Source: Rubrivivax sp.
GTDB taxonomy: Bacteria; Pseudomonadota; Gammaproteobacteria; Burkholderiales; Burkholderiaceae_C
Direction: 5' to 3'
DNA length: 64,000 bases
Assembly (NCBI GenBank): GCA_027484825.1
Contig: JAIXSE010000021.1
Coordinates: forward strand, 248,001 to 312,000
The position numbers were made by a program, and so were the translations under genes. The stretch's first letter is position 1, and each line of letters opens with the position of its first letter. Positions 7,450-16,295 of this stretch are shown in pieces. Under the pieces are notes generated by a model, which saw only the letters and a program-made list of their open reading frames with translations, had not been told where the DNA came from and did not search any database.

Positions 7450-10242
7450 ATGCCTTCACGCGCCCAGACGTCGGCCGAAGCGCCCCTCAGCCGCTACATC
7501 GCCAAACGCAACTTCGAGGGCACCACCGAGCCCAAAGGCCGCGTCCAGCGTCGCCGCGCCAAGGAAGCGCTGAGTTTTGTCATCCAGAAGCACTGGGCCA
7601 GCCACCTGCACTACGACTTCCGTCTGGAGCTGGACGGCGTGCTGCTGAGCTGGGCTGTGCCCAAGGGGCCGTCCCTGGACCCGCGCCAGCGCCGCATGGC
7701 CGTCCATGTGGAAGACCACCCGGTGGACTACGGCAGCTTCGAGGGCACCATCCCGCCGAAACATTACGGCGCCGGGGAGGTCATCGTCTGGGACAACGGC
7801 ACTTGGGAGCCGGTCGGCGACGCGAAGGCGGGCCTGCGGGACGGGAAGCTGGTTTTTCGGTTGCATGGCCAAAAGCTGGCCGGGCTGTGGCAACTGGTGC
7901 GCACGTCCAAGGGGGAGGCCAAGCGGGAGCAATGGCTGCTCATCAAGAAGCATGACCCCTGGGAGCGGCCGCACGACGAGTACGACGTGACGACGGAGCT
8001 GCCGGACAGCGTGGTGGCCAAGCCGCTGGGACGGGTCGAAGACCGGGAGCTGCGAGAGGGGCCAGCTACGCAACAGGCGCCCAGATCCGCATCCGGAGAC
8101 CCAACACCCGCGCCCGGAGACACCGCGCCCCCGGATCTCTCCCTGGCTCGCAAGGCCCGTCAGCCGGCCGCGTTATCCCCGCAGTTGGCCACGCTGGTGT
8201 CCAGCACGCCCCCTGGCGAGTGGATCAGCGAGGCCAAGCTGGACGGATACCGTCTGATGACCCGCATCACCAAGGGCCGCGTCCAGCTCATCACCCGCGG
8301 CGGCAACGACTGGACCGACCGCATGCCGACCCTGGCCCAGGCCCTGGAAGCGCTCAATCTGGAGACCGCCTGGCTGGACGGAGAAGTGGTGGTGCTCGGG
8401 CCCGGAGGTGCGCCCGCGTTCAATCTCTTGCAGAACGCCATCGGCCGAAGTGGCCGGGCCGGGCGTGGCGCGAGTCGTGGGTCTGGCGTGCAGGGCGGGC
8501 CTGGCGGGAGTGACGGGCCTGGCGGGGAGCGCGGGGAGCGCAGAGAGAGCGGGGCGAGCGGGGCGAGCGGCAAGAACGGTCCCGGCGAGCAGAACGTCGT
8601 CTACTTCCTGTTCGACATCCCCTATCTGCAGGGCCACGACCTGCGCGAAGTCCCGCTGCGCGAGCGGCGCCGCGTCCTGCAGGCCTTGCTGGCGGATCAG
8701 CCGCACGATGCCCTGCGTTTCAGTGCCGCCCTGGAAGCGCCGCCGGACGAGATGTTGGCCGCAGCCTGCCAGATGCGGATGGAAGGGCTGATCCTGAAGC
8801 GGCCGGACGCGCCGTATGTATCCGCCCGCAGCGACACCTGGGTGAAGCTCAAGTGCCAGCTCCGGCAGGAATTCGTCGTGGTGGGATTCACCCCCCGCAG
8901 CGACGCGCCCAAGGGGCTGGGCAGCCTGCTGCTGGCCGTGCGGGACGCGCAGGGGGCGGATCGCGCCGACACCAGCGGTTGGCGTTACGCCGGCCGGGTG
9001 GGCACCGGATGGTCGCTGACGGAGGGCGCGGCACTGCGCCGGCAACTGGAAGCGCTGAGCGTTGACACGCCGCATTTCAGTGGCGAGGACATCAAGCGCA
9101 GCCACTGGGCCCGTCGGCCGGTCGCGGACGAGCATTGGGTGCGTCTAGAAATGGTGGTGGAAGTGGCGTTTGCGGAATGGACCCCTGACGGGCACATTCG
9201 CCATGCGGCGTTCCAGGGCGTACGGGAGGACAAACCTGCCGGGGAGATCGGGATGGAAGCAGCGAAGAGCCCGGACGATGTGTCCAAGGCACCCAAGGCA
9301 CCCAAGGCACCCAAAGCATCCAAGGTTCAAAGCACCAAGGCCACTGCCAGGAGCTCTGCCAAAACCGCGGCCAAAGCCCCTCCCAAGCCCGCTGGCACAG
9401 TCTCCCCCAACAGCCAACTGCGCATCACCCACCCCGACCGCGTCATCGACGAAGCCTCCGGCGCCACCAAGATCCAGCTGGTGCGCTACTACGAAAGCGT
9501 GGCCGACTGGCTGCTGCCCCACCTGGCCCAGCGACCCCTGGCCCTGGTCCGCGCCCCCGAAGGCGTCGGCGGCCAGCTGTTCTTCCAGAAGCATGTGGAC
9601 GGCGACGACCTGATCGTCGTCCAGAACATGGCCCAGGTACTGGCCTTCACCCAGCTCAACACCGTGGAATTCCACACCTGGAACAGCCGCGCCGACAAGC
9701 TGGACAAGCCCGACCGCCTCGTCTTCGACCTGGACCCCGGGGAGGGGGTCCGCTTTGCGCAGGTGCGGGAGGGCGCCCAACTGGTCCGCGCGCTGCTCGA
9801 GGAACTCGGCCTCAAAGCCTGGCTCAAGACCAGTGGCGGCAAGGGGCTGCATGTGGTGGTGCCGCTCACCCGCCGGGCCGACCACGACACCTGCAAGGCC
9901 TTCAGCCGCGCCGTGGTGGCGCACCTGGCCGCCACGCTGCCCAAGCGCTTCTCCGCCAAGAGCGGGCCGCGCAACCGGGTCGGCAAGATCTTTGTGGACT
10001 ACCTGCGCAACGGGGAAGGGCAGACCACGGCGGCGGCGTTTTCGGTGCGGGCGCGTCCGGGGATGGGCGTGTCGATGCCGGTGGACTGGGATCAGCTCCC
10101 CGAGCTCAAGGGCGGCGACCACTGGACCTTGAAGGACGCACGGGACCACCTGAGCTTCGTCAAGCAGGACCCCTGGCAGCACTACTGGACCTGTCGGCAG
10201 ACCCTGACCGCCGCATCGCGGATGCTGCAAGACCCGGCGTGA
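7450..10242 (+). CDS. ligD: Multifunctional DNA ligase D (phosphoesterase-ligase-polymerase)
   Basis: LigD trims, fills and seals Ku-bound ends. Domain order in the 930-residue product is 3'-phosphoesterase (about residues 10-190, with HYDFRLELDG), ATP-dependent ligase (about 240-600, adenylated lysine K263 in EAKLDGYR) and primase-polymerase (about 655-920, with FDLDPGEG and SGGKGLHVVVPL). This is the Pseudomonas-type order. Two low-complexity insertions stand out: a Gly/Ser/Arg-rich stretch at about 331-380 inside the ligase domain, and a PKA/SK-rich linker at about 610-650 before the polymerase. ORF extension upstream overlaps ku and lacks homology, so the ATG at 7450 is chosen. Confidence 0.94.
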   Translation: MPSRAQTSAEAPLSRYIAKRNFEGTTEPKGRVQRRRAKEALSFVIQKHWASHLHYDFRLELDGVLLSWAVPKGPSLDPRQRRMAVHVEDHPVDYGSFEGTIPPKHYGAGEVIVWDNGTWEPVGDAKAGLRDGKLVFRLHGQKLAGLWQLVRTSKGEAKREQWLLIKKHDPWERPHDEYDVTTELPDSVVAKPLGRVEDRELREGPATQQAPRSASGDPTPAPGDTAPPDLSLARKARQPAALSPQLATLVSSTPPGEWISEAKLDGYRLMTRITKGRVQLITRGGNDWTDRMPTLAQALEALNLETAWLDGEVVVLGPGGAPAFNLLQNAIGRSGRAGRGASRGSGVQGGPGGSDGPGGERGERRESGASGASGKNGPGEQNVVYFLFDIPYLQGHDLREVPLRERRRVLQALLADQPHDALRFSAALEAPPDEMLAAACQMRMEGLILKRPDAPYVSARSDTWVKLKCQLRQEFVVVGFTPRSDAPKGLGSLLLAVRDAQGADRADTSGWRYAGRVGTGWSLTEGAALRRQLEALSVDTPHFSGEDIKRSHWARRPVADEHWVRLEMVVEVAFAEWTPDGHIRHAAFQGVREDKPAGEIGMEAAKSPDDVSKAPKAPKAPKASKVQSTKATARSSAKTAAKAPPKPAGTVSPNSQLRITHPDRVIDEASGATKIQLVRYYESVADWLLPHLAQRPLALVRAPEGVGGQLFFQKHVDGDDLIVVQNMAQVLAFTQLNTVEFHTWNSRADKLDKPDRLVFDLDPGEGVRFAQVREGAQLVRALLEELGLKAWLKTSGGKGLHVVVPLTRRADHDTCKAFSRAVVAHLAATLPKRFSAKSGPRNRVGKIFVDYLRNGEGQTTAAAFSVRARPGMGVSMPVDWDQLPELKGGDHWTLKDARDHLSFVKQDPWQHYWTCRQTLTAASRMLQDPA

Positions 10243-10249
10243 GCCGCCT

Positions 10250-13200
10250 CTACGACAAACCCGCAATCGTCCGCAGCAACGTGTCCGGATCCGCCGGTTT
10301 GACCACATGGGCATCAAACCCCGCCTGCAGCGCTTCCTCCCGGTCCTCCTGCCGGCCATACCCGGTCAATGCGATCAGCCGAAGCTCAGCCCACGCCGGC
10401 TGTGACCGGATCTGCTGCGCCAGCTCATAGCCGCTCATGCCCGGCAGTCCGATATCCAGCAGCGCCAGGTCTGGCAGGGTCTGGCCCAGGGACTTCAGCG
10501 CGTCCGCGCCGCTGTGCACCTGCTCGACCTGATGGCCCTCCATGGCCAGGATCATGGCCAGTGAAGCCGCGGCATCCGCGTTGTCATCCACCACCAGAAT
10601 GCGCCGCGGGGCCGCCGTGGAGGCTGCTACCGGAGGCGCATCACCGATCTCGTCGGCCAGCAGCGGCAGGCGCAGCTCGAAGCGCGCGCCGCATCCCGGC
10701 CCGTCGCTGAAGGCCGCCACCGTGCCTTGATGCATGTCCACCAGACGCCGCACCAGGGACAGGCCGATGCCCAGCCCGCCCTGCGACCGGTCCAGCGCCC
10801 GTTCCCCCTGCACAAAGAGGTCGAAGATCTGCGGCCTCAGCTCGGGCGCGATGCCGATGCCGTTGTCCGTCACCGTGATCACCGCCTGCTGGCGCTCCAG
10901 ATCCTCGTCCATGCTCAACTGGATCTGACCTTCCGGGTCGGTGTACTTGGCGGCATTGGTCAGCAGATTGGCCACGCATTGCACCAGACGGGCCTGGTCG
11001 CCCCGCACCCGCAGCGGCCGTCCGCTGGTCATCGACAACTGATGACGGCGCTCGCGCATCAGCGGCTCCACGGTTTCCACGGCCTGGGCCAGCACCTCCA
11101 CCAGCGCCACAGGGCTCAGGCGCAACTGCACCCGGCCTTGCGTGATGCGGGAGATATCCAGCAGATCGTCCACCAGCCGGGTCAGGGTGCCCACCTGCCG
11201 CTGGATGATGCCGACCATGCGACGCGCCCGCGCATCCGGCAGGTCCAACCGCACCAGCACGTCGCTGGCGCTGCGGATCGGTGCCATCGGGTTGCGCAGC
11301 TCATGGGCCAGCATGGCCAGGAACTGGTCCTTCTGCCGGTCGGCAGCCTCCAGATGCTGGCGGGCCTGCACATGCGAGGAGATCTCCCGGAAGTAGCACA
11401 CCACCCCGAGCCCGCCTTCGGCCAGCGGAATGCGGTGGGTCTGCCAGTCATAGGCTTCCAGCCGATCGCGGTCGCTGCGCCGGGCAATGAATTCCGGGGC
11501 GTGGAAGCTGTTGCCGGTGTGCAGGGTGGACCAGAAACTGTGGAGGATCTCCCCAGCCAGGGACGGGCCCCACTGGCGGATCAGCATGGCTTCGAAGTCC
11601 ACCGGCGTGCCGTCCTCCATGGCGGCGAAGGTCGCCTGTGCGGCCGGGTTGGCATCGCGCAGGGTCAGGCGGCCCTGGACTTCATGCACGAGGAACACCC
11701 CGATCGGCGCGGCATTGAGCAGGGTCTCGAACTGGGCATGGCGTCGCTGGGTGGCCGCTTCGGCGGCGCGGCGCATGTGACGCAGCTCCAGCAGGGCGCC
11801 CAGACGCGCCAATAACTCCCGCGCCGAGAACGGCTTGATCAGGTAGTCATCCGCCCCCGCATCCAGGCCTTCAATCCGGGCTTCCTCCCCGGCCCGCGCC
11901 GACAGCAGCACCACCGGCGTCGGACGCAGCGCTGCGTCGGCCCGGATGGCGGCCAGCAGGCCCATGCCGTCCAGGCGCGGCATCATCACATCGCTCAGGA
12001 TCACGTCCGGTGGATGCCGCCGGGCAGCTTCGAGCGCCGCCTGGCCGTCGGGCACGGCTTCCACCTGGTAGTAGGGGGCCAGCAGGTCGCGCAGGTAGCC
12101 TCGCATGTCGGCGTTGTCGTCGGCCAGCAGGATGCGGGCGCCGAAGGTGGGCGCAAAACGCTGGTCGCTCGGGGGGAGCGATTCCGCCGCCAGCAGGGAG
12201 AGCTGGGTGGGCGGGGGCAGGGCGTCCTTGCGCGATGGGCGTGCGGCGTCCGTGGACCGGGTCTGCAGGGCGGTCGGCGCATCCGGTGCGAGACCCTGCG
12301 AGTCGTCCGTGGAGACCGGCACAGGCGCGTCCTCGGGAATCCAGCGCATCGCCTCGTCCACAAAGGCGCGAGCCGCCGAGGTGCGGGCGCCCCGGCCCGG
12401 CGCTCGCGGCCGCTGCTGATCCTTGGGCACATGCTCCTGCCCCAAGGGGAGGGTCAGCCGGAAGGTGGTGCCCTGGCCGGGCGCACTCGTGGCGGTGATG
12501 GTGCCGCCATGCAGATGAACGAGCTCCTGCACCAGTGCCAATCCAATGCCCGAGCCTTCATGGGTCCGTCCTTCAACGCCGGCGATGCGGTGAAAGCGCT
12601 CGAACAGCCGCGGCAACTCGTCGGCGCTGATGCCCACGCCGGTATCGGACACCGTCATCCAGACCTGCGACCGGTCCTGCCCCATGCGCAGCGTCACGCC
12701 GCCTTGCAAGGTGAACTTGAAGGCGTTGGACAGCAGGTTCAGAACCATCTTCTCCCACAGGTCCCGGTCCACCATCACCGGCTCCGTCAGGGGCGGACAG
12801 TCCACCTCGAACTGCAGCCCGGCGCGCTCCATGGCGGAGCGGAAGGTGCTGGCGATGTCCCGGGTGAGCGCGGCCAGATCCTCCGGCTCGAAATAGGCCT
12901 GCGCCCGACCGGCCTCCAGCCGCGAAAAATCCAGCAGCGCGTTGACCAGCCGCTGCAGCCGAGCCGCGTTGCGAAGAATGAGCGCCAGCCGCTGGCGCTG
13001 TCCGTCGTTCAGCTCATCACCGACCGCCAGCTCTTCCAGCGGACCCAGCATCAGGGTCAGCGGGGTACGGAACTCATGGCTGACGTTGGAGAAGAAGGCC
13101 GTCTTGGCCCGGTCGAGCTGCGCCAGCGCTTCGGCGCGCCGCCGCTCCTCTTCATAGGCCTGGGCGTCCGTCAGGGCGGCGGACAGTTGCCCGGCCACCA

Positions 13201-14221
13201 GGTTCAGGAAGCTCCGGTAGGACTCGTCCAGTGGACGACGAGGGCTGTAGCCCACCAGCAAAAATCCGGTGAGCTCATGACCCGACCCCTTCAGCGGCAG
13301 CAGCAGACCGGTGCGCACCGGCTCGGTCCAATCCTCCACCGTGAGGTGCAGCGACAGGGCTTGCAGCGACGGCAGTTCCTGGGCGCTCTGCTCACCGTAC
13401 AGGGGGCTGATCGGCCAGCCGCTGGGCGGGTCGTCCAGCGACAGCCGCTGCGGCAATTGCGCGGCTTGCACCTCGTCGGTGGACCACTCCAGCCGCGCGA
13501 CCCGCTCCTGGGGCTGCGTCAGGTAGATCGCCGCAAAGGGGACATCCCGCGGAAAGTCCCTGAGTACCTTGCAGGCGTGGCGACAGCACTGGCGGATGTC
13601 CTCCGCGCCGGTGGCCCGGGCCGCCAGGTCGCGCAGCACCCGCAGGCGCCGCTCATCCAGCACGCGCTCGGTCACCTCGGTGACCACGCACAGCATGCCG
13701 GCGACCTGATCGTTGTCATCGAAGGCCGGGCTGTACGAAAAGGTGTGATACGTCTCTTCCTTGAAGCCGCTGCGCTCCAGATAGAGCAGCAGGGCTTCGT
13801 CCCATGTCGCCTCTGCCTGGGTCAGCACATGCTCGATGCGGGGGCCGATATCCGGCCAGATCTCCTCCCAGACCTTGTCCGCACGTTCCCCAAGGGCCCA
13901 GTCCCGCTTCAGGCCCAGCGTGGGCAGGTAGGCGTCATTGAAGAAGAAGCGCAGGTCGCAGGACCAGGCCATCCACATGGCGTAGCGGGAGTCGAGCATG
14001 ATGCGCACCAGCGTGCGCAGGGACTGCGGCCAGGTGTCCGGCGGGCCCAGCGGAGAGTCCGCCCACGGGTGGGCCCGCATGCGGGCGCCCATTTCGCCGC
14101 CGCCGCGCAGGAATGGGGGCGCGACGGGCGGATCGGCCGTGGCGGTCGTGGCGCTGACCGTGCTGTTCGTTGCGGGTCCGGCAGTGCCGGTATGGCCCGT
14201 GTCGCCAGTCGTTGGAGGCAT
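10250..14221 (-). CDS. Hybrid sensor histidine kinase with two kinase cores and two receivers
   Basis: From the ATG at 14221 the product has 1323 residues. Order: PAS-like sensor (about 40-190), GAF-like region (about 190-360), first kinase core with H382 in NVSHEFRTPL and an ATPase domain, receiver 1 (D744 in VILSDVMMPRLDG), PAS domain, second kinase core with H973 in AHELRNPMAP and an ATPase domain, receiver 2 (D1256 in LALLDIGLPGMSG). No transmembrane helix is seen, so it is probably cytoplasmic. No HPt or DNA-binding domain is present, so the output must pass to another protein. It is divergent from a sixA-type gene 162 bp away. Frame extension to 14512 would overlap sixA and is rejected. 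Confidence 0.9.
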   Translation of the reverse strand: MPPTTGDTGHTGTAGPATNSTVSATTATADPPVAPPFLRGGGEMGARMRAHPWADSPLGPPDTWPQSLRTLVRIMLDSRYAMWMAWSCDLRFFFNDAYLPTLGLKRDWALGERADKVWEEIWPDIGPRIEHVLTQAEATWDEALLLYLERSGFKEETYHTFSYSPAFDDNDQVAGMLCVVTEVTERVLDERRLRVLRDLAARATGAEDIRQCCRHACKVLRDFPRDVPFAAIYLTQPQERVARLEWSTDEVQAAQLPQRLSLDDPPSGWPISPLYGEQSAQELPSLQALSLHLTVEDWTEPVRTGLLLPLKGSGHELTGFLLVGYSPRRPLDESYRSFLNLVAGQLSAALTDAQAYEEERRRAEALAQLDRAKTAFFSNVSHEFRTPLTLMLGPLEELAVGDELNDGQRQRLALILRNAARLQRLVNALLDFSRLEAGRAQAYFEPEDLAALTRDIASTFRSAMERAGLQFEVDCPPLTEPVMVDRDLWEKMVLNLLSNAFKFTLQGGVTLRMGQDRSQVWMTVSDTGVGISADELPRLFERFHRIAGVEGRTHEGSGIGLALVQELVHLHGGTITATSAPGQGTTFRLTLPLGQEHVPKDQQRPRAPGRGARTSAARAFVDEAMRWIPEDAPVPVSTDDSQGLAPDAPTALQTRSTDAARPSRKDALPPPTQLSLLAAESLPPSDQRFAPTFGARILLADDNADMRGYLRDLLAPYYQVEAVPDGQAALEAARRHPPDVILSDVMMPRLDGMGLLAAIRADAALRPTPVVLLSARAGEEARIEGLDAGADDYLIKPFSARELLARLGALLELRHMRRAAEAATQRRHAQFETLLNAAPIGVFLVHEVQGRLTLRDANPAAQATFAAMEDGTPVDFEAMLIRQWGPSLAGEILHSFWSTLHTGNSFHAPEFIARRSDRDRLEAYDWQTHRIPLAEGGLGVVCYFREISSHVQARQHLEAADRQKDQFLAMLAHELRNPMAPIRSASDVLVRLDLPDARARRMVGIIQRQVGTLTRLVDDLLDISRITQGRVQLRLSPVALVEVLAQAVETVEPLMRERRHQLSMTSGRPLRVRGDQARLVQCVANLLTNAAKYTDPEGQIQLSMDEDLERQQAVITVTDNGIGIAPELRPQIFDLFVQGERALDRSQGGLGIGLSLVRRLVDMHQGTVAAFSDGPGCGARFELRLPLLADEIGDAPPVAASTAAPRRILVVDDNADAAASLAMILAMEGHQVEQVHSGADALKSLGQTLPDLALLDIGLPGMSGYELAQQIRSQPAWAELRLIALTGYGRQEDREEALQAGFDAHVVKPADPDTLLRTIAGLS

Positions 14222-14383
14222 GCGGTCAGGCTCCCTATCCAGATCGCGAAGCGGCCAGTCTACAAGCGGGGCTGCGCCTGGGAAGGGGGTTGTGGTGCTT
14301 GTGCGTTGGGTGCACGCGCATCGGTGAATCGGCGAGGCCGGGCGCGTCGTTTGCCGGGAGCGACCCAGCAGCAAAGGTGTTTC

Positions 14384-14860
14384 ATGGATCTGATCTTGTG
14401 GCGGCATGCGGAGGCCGTCGAACCCGGTCCCGGCATGGACGACATGTCCCGGGTGCTGACCACCCAGGGGGAGCGCGATGCGGGTCGCATGGCGGAGTGG
14501 CTGGATCGCCACCTCCCGCAGGACTGTCGTGTGCTGGTGAGTCCAGCCCTACGCACCCGGCAGACGGTGCAGGACCTGCGCCGCCCCACCCGTGTGGTCG
14601 AAGACCTGGCCCCTCGCAAAGGCGCGCAGGCCCTGCTGGACGTCTCGGGATGGCCGCATGCGGGCCACTCGGTGGTGGTGGTCGGACACCAGCCGACGCT
14701 GGGCATGGTGCTGGCGCATGTGGTGGGCGGCGTGCCCTTGGCGCAGGCCATTCCCTGGCGACTGCCCAAGGCCGGGCTGTGGTGGATCCGCTGCGAGCAT
14801 CCCCGACACGACCGGCCCGGTGTGGTGGTCATGGCGGTTCGCACGCCTGACCTGCGCTGA
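14384..14860 (+). CDS. sixA: SixA-type phosphohistidine phosphatase, histidine phosphatase superfamily
   Basis: The 158-residue product begins with the RHG signature (LILWRHAEA) and carries LVSPALRTRQT and VVVGHQPTLG, the second catalytic histidine motif. SixA proteins remove phosphate from phosphohistidine in phosphorelay or PTS partners. The position, divergent from a large hybrid histidine kinase, suggests but does not prove that the kinase is a substrate. The long in-frame upstream extension lies opposite the kinase gene and is a shadow, so the start is the ATG at 14384. Confidence 0.82.
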   Translation: MDLILWRHAEAVEPGPGMDDMSRVLTTQGERDAGRMAEWLDRHLPQDCRVLVSPALRTRQTVQDLRRPTRVVEDLAPRKGAQALLDVSGWPHAGHSVVVVGHQPTLGMVLAHVVGGVPLAQAIPWRLPKAGLWWIRCEHPRHDRPGVVVMAVRTPDLR

Positions 14861-14950
14861 GGGGTCCCGGCCGCTGGCTCACCTCAATGAGGCATGCCAC
14901 GCCTGGAGCGGCCCGCTACACTGGCGGTTGTTCATGCTCCGAAAGCTGCC

Positions 14951-16264
14951 TTGAGTTCCAGCCTCCTGTTGATCTTCGTCCTGATTGCCGCCAGCGCGTT
15001 TTTTTCGATGGCGGAACTGTCACTGGCCGCCTCCCGTCGCTTGCGGCTGCGCCAACTGGCGGATGAAGGAGACAGCCGGGCATCCCAGGTGCTGAAAGTC
15101 CAGGAGCAGCCGGGCTACTACTTCACCGTCGTGCAGATCGGTGTGAACACCTTGGCCATCCTGGCCGGTGTGGTGGGCGAGGGCGCCTTGACGCCGCACT
15201 TCGAGACCGTGCTGCGCCCCATCATGGAAATCGACAATGCGCAGCGGCTGGCGTTTGCCCTGTCCTTCGGCTGCGTCACCATGATGTTCGTGGTGCTGGC
15301 CGACCTGCTGCCCAAACGCCTGTCCATGAACGAGCCGGAGCGGGTGGCGATGTTGCTGGTCGGCCCGATGCTCTTCCTCACGCTGGTGCTGCGCCCGGTG
15401 GCCTGGGCCTTGAACGCGCTGACCGACCTGTTGATCCGGGTCATGGGCCGCCCGGTGAAGCCGGACAACACCATCACCCATGCCGACATCCTGGCCCTGG
15501 CTGAAGCCGGGCACCAGGCCGGTGTGGTGGCCGACGCCGAACAGCAGGTCATCGAGAACATCTTCGAGCTGGACACCCGCACCGTTGAGTCGGCCATGAC
15601 CTCGCGCGAGCGCATCGTCTACTTTGCGATGGATGACGACGAAGCCCTGGTCCGCACCCGCATTGCGGACTCCCCGCACTCCACCTACCTCGTCTGCGAG
15701 CAGGACATCGACCAGGTGGTCGGTTATGTGGATGCCACCGACCTGTTCCAGCGGGTGCTGCTCGGGGACCCGATCAACCTGCGGGCCGAACCGGCGCTGG
15801 TCAAGAAGGTGCTGATCGTGCCGGACCGGCTGACCCTGGCCGAGGTGCTCACCCAGTTCCGGCAGGCGCATGAGGACTTTGCGGTCATCGTCAATGAATA
15901 CAGCCTGGTGGTGGGGGTGATCACCCTCAACGATGTGATGTCCACCGTCATGGGCAGCCTGGTGCGTACCGATGAGGAAGAGCAGCAGATCATCCGCCGC
16001 GATGACGGCAGCTTCCTGGCAGACGGCATCACGCCGATTCCGGATGTCCAGCGCTCGCTGGGCCTGGACGAGTTCCCGCATCCGGGCCAGTACGACACCC
16101 TGGCCGGCTTCCTGATGGTGATGCTGCGCCGGATTCCCAAACGCACCGATGTGGTGGAGTGGGAAGGCTGGCGCTTCGAGGTGGTGGACGTGGACAGTCA
16201 CCGGGTCGACCAGGTGATGATCGCCCGGGTGCAGCCGCCGTCCAAGGACGCGGCGCAAGCCTGA
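14951..16264 (+). CDS. paeA: PaeA/YtfL-type CNNM transporter with DUF21, CBS pair and CorC domain
   Basis: The 437-residue product has an N-terminal DUF21 membrane domain (about 1-190, with SAFFSMAELSLAASRRLRL), a CBS pair (about 205-330, AMTSRERIVYF and LVCEQDIDQVVGYVD) and a CorC/HlyC domain (about 345-430, IPKRTDVVEWEG). It closely resembles E. coli YtfL, renamed PaeA for its role in exporting cadaverine and putrescine. Alignment from memory with the YtfL N-terminus favours the TTG at 14951 over an ATG at 14894, whose extra residues look non-coding. Substrate here is inferred from the family. Confidence 0.82.
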   Translation: MSSSLLLIFVLIAASAFFSMAELSLAASRRLRLRQLADEGDSRASQVLKVQEQPGYYFTVVQIGVNTLAILAGVVGEGALTPHFETVLRPIMEIDNAQRLAFALSFGCVTMMFVVLADLLPKRLSMNEPERVAMLLVGPMLFLTLVLRPVAWALNALTDLLIRVMGRPVKPDNTITHADILALAEAGHQAGVVADAEQQVIENIFELDTRTVESAMTSRERIVYFAMDDDEALVRTRIADSPHSTYLVCEQDIDQVVGYVDATDLFQRVLLGDPINLRAEPALVKKVLIVPDRLTLAEVLTQFRQAHEDFAVIVNEYSLVVGVITLNDVMSTVMGSLVRTDEEEQQIIRRDDGSFLADGITPIPDVQRSLGLDEFPHPGQYDTLAGFLMVMLRRIPKRTDVVEWEGWRFEVVDVDSHRVDQVMIARVQPPSKDAAQA

Positions 16265-16286
16265 GGGTGGCGCCGCGGGTCCACCC
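16265..16286. terminator. Hairpin between convergent genes
   Basis: GGGTGG and CCACCC flank a 10-nt GC-rich loop immediately after the paeA-type stop and just before the convergent HerA-like stop. No T-run follows on either strand, so termination activity is uncertain. Confidence 0.25.
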
Positions 16287-16295
16287 ATCAAGCCA

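Noticed and set aside
6024-7451. 475-codon minus-strand frame
   Set aside because: Antisense to ku; no ribosome binding site or domain.
12014-14383. Very long plus-strand frame (about 790 codons) ahead of the sixA-type gene
   Set aside because: It lies entirely opposite the hybrid histidine kinase and has no family signature; only the last 158 codons are a real gene.
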